The notes under the pieces: generated by a model
What the model was told of the DNA's origin: nothing
Database searches by the model: none
What the model saw: the letters and a program-made list of their open reading frames with translations, nothing else
Translations under genes and position numbers: made by a program
Shown: positions 58,015 through 64,000 of the stretch, piece by piece
Position numbering within the stretch: position 1 is the first letter of the stretch
Layout: each line of letters begins with the position of its first letter
From: Amorphophallus konjac
Taxonomy: Eukaryota; Streptophyta; Magnoliopsida; Alismatales; Araceae
Direction of reading: 5' to 3'
DNA length: 64,000 nt
Assembly (NCBI GenBank): GCA_022559845.1
Contig: CM040121.1
Coordinates: forward strand, 506,086,566-506,150,565

Positions 58015-58804
58015 CCCGTAGTGAGTGTAGAGTGCACGACAGTGAAGTCGTGTGTGTGTTGGGGCTTTTTGACTGTGTGGTCTTGAGTGGGGCTTTGTCA
58101 CTGAGGATGAGCCTGCACGACAGAGGTGTCATGGTGTTTTCTGGCTGGGTAGCCAGAGTTTTGTTGTGTCGGTTCGGTAGTTCCTGACCGGGAGTACGAG
58201 AATTTGTGTTTCTTGCCGATAGGAGTAGCTTGCGGCTTAGCTGTGGTTTCTTTGACTGTGGTCATTATGGCTGTTGCTTTTGTTTGTCATTGTTACTCCT
58301 GTTACTGCTGTTGTTGTTAGCACTGTTGTTTACCGTTGTTGTTTCGTGGTGGGGATCCGTGAGACCCCTACTGAGCCAATGAGATGAGGCTCACCCCTAT
58401 CCTTTCAGGTGTAGCAGTTCTTCATCGAGGTTCAGGGTGCAGTGCAGTGGTTCTTAGTGCCAGCTTTGCCAGTGTCGGGCTACTCCCGACGTCAGAGTAC
58501 GTTTCTCTTCCTGTGGATTGTACTTTAATTTGGACTGGACTCTGTTAGCTCTGTTAGTAGCTTTATTAGCTCTGTTAGTAGCTCTGTTAGCTCTGTAGTT
58601 AATTTGTTAATTGAAAATGCAATTTTATTTCTGTTAATTTAATAGTCCCGTTCATAATTATTTAGTTGTTTACTGCACTTATTTTAAATTTCAATATACT
58701 TCCACACACCTTACTAACCCTTTGGAGCTTTACAGCTCTTGGGTGGCCTCTTAGGATCCAAGTGGTATTGGGTTCGCCCGGTATCTGAGTTCTGGGTCGT
58801 TACA
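58015..58804 (+). repeat. B: 5' LTR, right part (after D)
   Basis: Continues the 37632-40082 LTR and ends GGGTCGTTACA like H. GGTGTAGCAGTTCTTCATCGAGG near 58409 matches GGTGTAGCGGATCATCCTCGAGG of H near 32100. A (TTAGTAGC / TTAGCTCTG)n short repeat lies near 58545-58600. Confidence 0.85.
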
Positions 58805-58806
58805 GT

Positions 58807-58819
58807 TGGTATCAGAGCG
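58807..58819 (+). other. Primer-binding site of element B
   Basis: TGGTATCAGAGCG, two bases after the LTR end, on plus. It proves that 58804 is the 3' boundary of a 5' LTR and that B reads on plus. Confidence 0.92.
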
Positions 58820-60161
58820 AGTGGTGTGGACGTACATGGAAATTTGAGATATTACAGTGATCAGAGTCCATAAGGTCTAGTACAGTCGACAACTGGCATA
58901 GGTTTTATGTTTCTTTATCACTTTGCTTCTCGCGTGAGAGCTTGTGTACGCTGTGTTGGTGCCGAGAAGGTGGTTTTGTTTTCGTTAGAGTGTTGGCATG
59001 GGATCCGAGGAATGTGATGGAGAGTCATCTTTCTTCGAGATGGTGGTCCCAATTGTGCTGCGCTGGGCAGAGTTTACTGGCAGGCGTGAGTCTGTGGTGC
59101 AGCGTTCGAGATATCTGTGGTGAGACCAGGTGGCTGATGGGAATTATCGAGGATGTAATGGCCGTGAATGTTCTCTGATGAAGATTATTGTCATTTTGGC
59201 CATCCCAGCTTGAGGTTTGGTCAGCCCCTGAGGTGTCAAGATTGTTGTTTGATGTGGCTAGATGGATGCCCTGACCGGGAGAGTGCTCGAGCGAGCTAAG
59301 GATTCCTTCCTAGTGAGCTGTTGTTAGCCGAGCTTGACTTTCTCATCTTATCTTGTGGCGTCGCTTGAGGTAAGCTTGGGAAGTGCTCTCTCGGTAAGTT
59401 CTTAGTCCTGCGCGTCTGCTTATGTGTGGATTGTGGTAGTTCTGAACCTGATTTGATCTTGTTTAATGGTGGCTTGGTTTCGGACCCAGATGTGGAATTG
59501 GGGGCCATTATGCACCATGTTCATTGTGTCGTGCGAGGCAGCTGTCGAGATGTGAAGGTTCTGCAATAGATTCGAGACTTCAGGATAAGCTGAGGCAGAC
59601 GCCGTTTGTAGTTCATGCTGTGGCTCTTGGCACGATGGTCTGTGCTATGGCAGTTTATGATTGACAGTTGGCATGATCAGTACTTGAGGCATGGTGAATT
59701 ACAGTTGGATGAATTGTGATGATGCCGAGAGGTGTGCTGAGATGCAGATGCCAAGTTGTCTGTGCTGCTTGTGTGCGTTGTGTCGAGTGCGCAGTGGAAG
59801 CGTGTGGGCTTATAACCCACAGGTCAAGGATCGTTGAGTTAGAAGATTCTGACCAGCCGAGAGGATTGCTTCCTTGGTGTGAGTTTGTCTTGGCTGTGTG
59901 AGCCATGATGTTTGGTTATCGTGGCATTTCTTGAGGCATTATGGTTGTGGCACTGGCAGGTTAGAGAGTCAGGAAAATATGGCGGCGAATGTGCCGGTTG
60001 AGTACCCTCTGTGTTCGTTAGAAGTTGTGCTCTCAGGATGGAATCATGGTCCTAGAGATGCTTTTTCCGAGAGTTGTTTGTGGGTCCTTGTTGGTAAGCT
60101 GTGAGCGGCTAGTGCAATTAGCCGTGTGGTCAGCTATGATGATGCCTAGAAGTGACCCAGT
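58820..60161 (+). other. Internal region of element B, no recognisable protein
   Basis: About 1.34 kb of GT-rich sequence on plus, with many stops in all frames. No gag, zinc knuckle or pol motif could be read on either strand. It is either a long untranslated leader, a non-autonomous interior, or heavily decayed gag, ending where the F LTR starts. Confidence 0.6.
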
Positions 60162-60319
60162 TGTAGACACCTAATTTCGGTCTTCCCACAGATCCCAGTG
60201 GACCTTCGTGTGAATGACACACAATCGTTATACTTGGTTTATCATTGTTCCAAGCCTTAAAGTCCAGCCCATAGACATAGAGCTATTGGGCCTCGTCCAT
60301 TGGAGGGGCCCAAAGACCA

Positions 60320-60450
60320 TGGTCTGGGCGGCCAAGGATCTGGCCGCCCTTGATCCTGGGTGGCCAAGTCGATGGCCGCCCTCCTCTGCTGGGTGGCCAG
60401 AGAGCTGGCCGCCCTCCCCTTCAGGAAGGCCAAGTCGATGGCCGCCCTCC
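60320..60450. repeat. GGCCGCC hairpin words, cluster 1 in the F LTR
   Basis: Perfect 9-bp stem GGGCGGCCA at 60326-60334 with its complement at 60341-60349 (6-nt loop), then AAGTCGATGGCCGCCCTCC twice and GGTGGCCAG...CTGGCCGCC. Confidence 0.85.
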
Positions 60451-61439
60451 TGATTTTAGTTGGTCAGAGAACGTGGCTCAGTTCGTGAGCACGTTCTCCC
60501 CCCTGTTTTGCACGATTTTCCCCACGATTTCATGCACTCCCGCTTGAATGAGAAAACCACCCGATCTCTAGAGAAAGAGGGGGGGAACACATTTGGATAG
60601 GAGGAATTGGTGGGAATTCGGGGGAGTCAGAAGAGAGGGTTTGCCGATGGAGGCTCTCTCGGACGGTGAGAATGGAGTTGCGCCTAGACTCCTTCCTCCT
60701 TGATCCTCGATCCAGGTTTGAACTCCTGGAACCCCCTGTTCTTTACTTCTCGCATCATGGCTTCCTGGTAAGTTCATTCTGCATATCATAATCTTCCTAT
60801 CTCTTACACTTAGAGGTTTTTTTCCCCAAAACAAACGAGAAGGTGGGTGGTCGAAAGTCTCGGCTATCCCTCCTTCCCACCACCGCCAGGTAATCACGCC
60901 GCCATTATTCCCCTTACGTAAACTTTCATTAGAGTAAACACTGCACTGCCCGTTGCTAATGGTTTTTTCTTGTTTTCTTCTTTGAGCTTCACTGTTTGCA
61001 GGACTTCAACATCAAGGGACTACGCAGGGCTCCTTGTTCTTGGCCGGCGGAGGACGAGGAAGAGGGACCCTACCTTCTCCCTATTTTGAGCATCTCCCCG
61101 CGATCATCATCCCTGTGAGGTTCAGGTAAACACCTCTGGCGATCACGATTATTTAACTTTTGATTTGTTCCCCTGTAGGTACTCGTGGTCCAGAAAGGTT
61201 GAGGAGATAACACCGCTAAGTTCATTCTCCAAACCAACTCCCCTCCATCACCAAACAGCACACCACACACCCTCCCGATCCGACGACCCACGGAACCTAC
61301 AACCAAGGAAGTGGCGATCACGGTGGGACTCTCCAATGCCTAATGTGAGTTCCTGAATGCTTGAAGTCCAAGATAAGTGAAGCATGTGTTTAGATTAGAT
61401 TAATTTACGTAGCTCTATTTCATGTTTTCTGAAAGTTGG

Positions 61440-61675
61440 ACAGAAGGAGGCCAACCCCTTGGCCGCCTAGGCCCCTGGGCGACCAACCCAGTGGCCGCCT
61501 TGGCCATCCTCTAGGCGACCAATAGTCTGGCCACCCACACCACTGGACGGCCCTCTCTCTGGCCACCCTCTCTTCCTCCAGGAGGCCAATACTCTGGCCG
61601 CCTTCATCCCCTGAGCGACCCACGACCTGGCCGCCCAGGTCTTTGAGCGGCTAGTGACCTGGCCGCCCTCTAACT
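61440..61675. repeat. GGCCGCC hairpin words, cluster 2 in the F LTR
   Basis: About twelve GGCCAAC / TGGCCGCC / GGCGACCA words in 235 bp (for example CTTGGCCGCCTAGG, AGTGGCCGCC, TCTGGCCGCC, CCTGGCCGCC), alternating strands at 15-30-bp spacing. Confidence 0.85.
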
Positions 61676-62178
61676 CTCTTCTTGTGCTGTATCGTAACTA
61701 GTTATTTTCTTTGTTGTTTTCTTGTGTATTGTGTGATCTCTCTCCACATGGTTGAATCATGGTTGGGTTTAGGCAGAGCCGGCATCACCCCTTATTAGGA
61801 ATCCCTCCCGTTGTAATTGAACCCTTCACCTGAGGATTCCCACTCGGGTGTAATTGGTTCGGTCCAACCGGGAACCTCCGTGAGTCCTCGCGAACCATGG
61901 TTTCCCATATGGTCGCCAGGCAGGTTGTACCATCGGAAAAACCTATAGTGACCCTGGGCTTGGAGTGAGATTTCTGTTAAGTTCCCCGAAGTTCTCCCTT
62001 CACCCACTTAGTTCTCTTCTCTCCTCCGAGTGAACAAAAGAAAAACAAAAAGAAGAAAGAAGGAAAAGAAAAATTCTGGGACGTTGCTTGTGGTCACCCC
62101 CTTTGGTGTGCTTAGAAACAGTCACCCCTCCCCCTTAAGTTTCACTCTCTTTTCTAAACCAATTAAAATTGGTTTAGG

Positions 62179-63241
62179 ATGGTGCGGGTTTTCACAAATC
62201 CAGGTTATGAGGAGGAATTCCCTCCCCAATATGAATTCGGGATTAGGGGCAATCCTCTATTTCAAATAGAGGACGATTATCTGGATGCCTTTATAGGCAT
62301 GTTCTCGGCCACGCCAAATGAGGCCGTCCACGTCGATTCGGCTTCTTCACTGAGTGATCATGACCGCGGTAGCCCGAGGCCTACACTTTCTCCGCACGAG
62401 GATCAAGAGTTGATCAACGTGCTATCCTGCTACACTCCGGCGGACTTGGCAACGATGGCTTCCCGTGGGAAGGCTCCGGCCATCCCACATATGTCTCCCC
62501 ATATCACACCTCCTCACGCTCAAACCTCCTTTCAAGGGTCCACAAGCCGACCCATTCCCGAGAATCCACCTCAATTCAGCTATCCAATGGCTCTGCAAAG
62601 AGTCTCCTCACCACCAATTCCGTCAACCACGGGTGTCCCGTTAAAGGGGATAGACCCATCATTCCGGCAGGAGATCAAAAGCTACATTCGACAGGCAGTG
62701 GCTGAGAGCATTCGAAACTCACGTCCCCACTTGCTAGCCAAATACTACAAACTCCCTAATGCTCATTTCCCGCCTGAGTTCAAGGCTCCTAAATATAAGA
62801 GATATGATGGTACCACTGACCCCCATCATCACCTTTCGGATTTCCTCATGGATTCCCATCAATGGCTCTACGATCGGGTCCTATCGGTCCATCTGTTTCA
62901 AAAATTCCTTGAGGGCAAGGCCCTACGTTGGTTTTCCTCCCTACCAGCTGCTGATCTCATCAACTTTGACGTAGTCTCCGAGCGATTTCTCGCTCACTTT
63001 GGTCATATGTCTTCCATTTCTTCTACGTTGTTTGACCTAGTCATGGAAAAAATGAAGCCCGACGAGGACTTCATTAATTTTGCAAATCGGTGGAGGATCA
63101 TGGCTTCTAGGATGGAAGTTCCCATCCCCGAGTCTCAGGCTATCACCATGTTGGTGAACAATGCCACCCCTCAGCTTAGGGCCATCTTAATGCTCAGTGA
63201 GCTCCACACCTTTCACCAACTCTATAATCGAGCTCGGATAG
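62179..63241 (+). pseudogene. gag: gag of element F, truncated by A4
   Basis: ATG at 62179. An acidic start is followed by a Pro/Ser-rich linker (residues 80-155), then IKSYIRQAVAESIR and the gag core: PPEFKAPKYKRYDG, HLFQKFLEGKALRWFSSLP, VSERFLAHFGH, DEDFINFANRWRIMA (about residues 200-315). The true reading ends at about codon 354, where the A4 LTR begins; the remaining 46 open codons are LTR sequence. No stop interrupts the 1.06 kb that remain. Confidence 0.88.
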
Positions 63242-64000
63242 TGTGGGGATGGTTTTATCTTTTTTTATCATTTGTTTATTTATTTTATTATGTGTGTTTA
63301 TTGGTTGGTTTGTTAGGCGTGCCAGTCACCGGAGTGACAATTTTATCGTGCGCTCGACCTGACTTAGTCAGTCGATTGTGAGGTCCGAGTCGGGACCAGA
63401 AGTCCGTCATACCATAAAGGCTATGACGTTAATTACGCCCTTTCAAGGAAGGACAACCCTTGATTAAACGCCAGAATAGGAGGCCACTCGGGGCGGTTGA
63501 AAATGACCGTGCATAATATTAAAGCTCTTGTTATTCTAAGAAGGTGATTGAATAAAGACAGACTTATTAAATCAACATGACCTCCTCTTGTGTGGGTCAT
63601 GCCGGGTAGAAATAGGACACCGTCCACGCAGTGGCGAGACGGGGCCAGAGCAATCATCGGAGACATATCCCCGCTCACGTTTCTCATCCGGTCGAGAGCC
63701 TCGAAGTATTTGTATCCCCCGAGAGATCGAGCCGGCCGGGAGGTGTATGATGTGCACTTCCCGGGGCTTATCGGGGTTAAAACGTCGATCGACATTCCGG
63801 CAGCATCTCCCCATAATCAGGATTATGCCCAGGAGAGAATAGGCTATCACCCACGGAGTGCTGGGATGAAAGCCAAGAGAAAGAGAGGCCGAACCTCCCG
63901 AATTGCATATGTATGCCTTAGGGCGATGTCCGATTCTTCCCTTATAGAAGCCGGTGGCACTCATGCAATGGCAGAGCTCACCTACGCTGAAGGAATTGCT
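63242..64000 (-). repeat. A4: A-family LTR, outer end, cut by window edge
   Basis: TGTGGGGATGG at 63242 equals the A1 LTR edge at 17831. The homology to 17910-18480 is clear: GGCGTGCCAGTCAC, ATTAACGCCC-type tract, ATCACCCACGGAGTGC, GGTGGCACTCATGCA. The abrupt switch from gag F fixes this as the outer 3' end of a minus-strand LTR. Confidence 0.92.

Larger units (their letters stand above)
60162..62000 (+). repeat. F: 5' LTR of a Ty3/gypsy element (right end approximate)
   Basis: Starts TGTAGACACCTAATTTCGGTC, a start seen in other plant gypsy LTRs. The end was not fixed: no clear CA plus PBS pair was found between 61740 and 62170. It contains two clusters of GGCCGCC hairpin words. Confidence 0.6.

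Noticed and set aside
58942..60104. Possible gag or host exons in the B interior
   Set aside because: Frames are short, stop-rich and without gag, zinc-knuckle or other recognisable motifs on either strand.
60568..61356. Host-gene-like GT-AG exon structure in the F LTR
   Set aside because: Several GGTAAG-like donors and CAG acceptors occur, but no joined frame gives a recognisable product and the region lies between an LTR start and a gag gene.

Overview
The window is plant nuclear DNA, almost certainly from a flowering plant with a large, repeat-rich genome. It holds no host housekeeping gene, no tRNA or rRNA gene and no prokaryotic gene organisation. Essentially every interpretable base belongs to LTR retrotransposons of the Ty3/gypsy and Ty1/copia groups or to one small DNA transposon, many nested in each other. 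The species cannot be named from this sequence. Letters A1-A4 and B-H are labels used here only.

Layout. (1) 1-21384: A1, a Tat-lineage Ty3/gypsy element on the minus strand. Right to left it has a 3.55-kb 5' LTR (17831-21384), a primer-binding site, a broken gag-pol frame (17816-8398), three tandem-repeat blocks (8385-4533) and, in antisense, a spliced gene for a plant-mobile-domain protein with a C-terminal coiled coil (2-4099). Its left LTR lies outside the window. (2) 21385-about 26920: the 3' end of a related element in the opposite orientation (A2), with a decayed last exon of the same antisense gene, a polypurine tract and a long 3' LTR. (3) About 26930-28841: copia fragment G (start of gag, PBS, one LTR). 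(4) 28842-35959: degenerate Tat-like element C, split by a complete 3.19-kb solo LTR, H (29219-32405, TSD CTGAT). (5) 35960-37631: Tat-type LTR A3, cut by B. (6) B, a plus-strand gypsy element: its 5' LTR starts at 37632 and ends at 58804, because a whole copia element, D (40083-58014, TSD CCCGT), is inserted in it. D contains a hAT-type MITE (43365-43915, TSD CTTCCAGC) and a complete gag-only LTR element, E (45467-52265, TSD GCTCT). (7) 60162-63241: gypsy element F (LTR and gag start), interrupted at 63242 by a further A-family LTR, A4.

Order of events, read from who interrupts whom: C is older than H and A3; A3 is older than B, B than D, D than E and the MITE; F is older than A4. LTR divergence agrees: the E LTR pair differs at about 2% of positions by eye, the D pair at about 4-5%.

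Two patterns stand out. First, A1 carries an antisense gene with three GT-AG introns that repair its reading frame, and A2 keeps a homologous last exon. Second, most LTR families here, although unrelated, carry their own array of short GC-rich inverted-repeat words able to form hairpins (CCGGCGCG words in A, GCGGCC in H, AGCGGT in B, GTCGAC palindromes in D and G, GGCCGCC in F). E is the exception.
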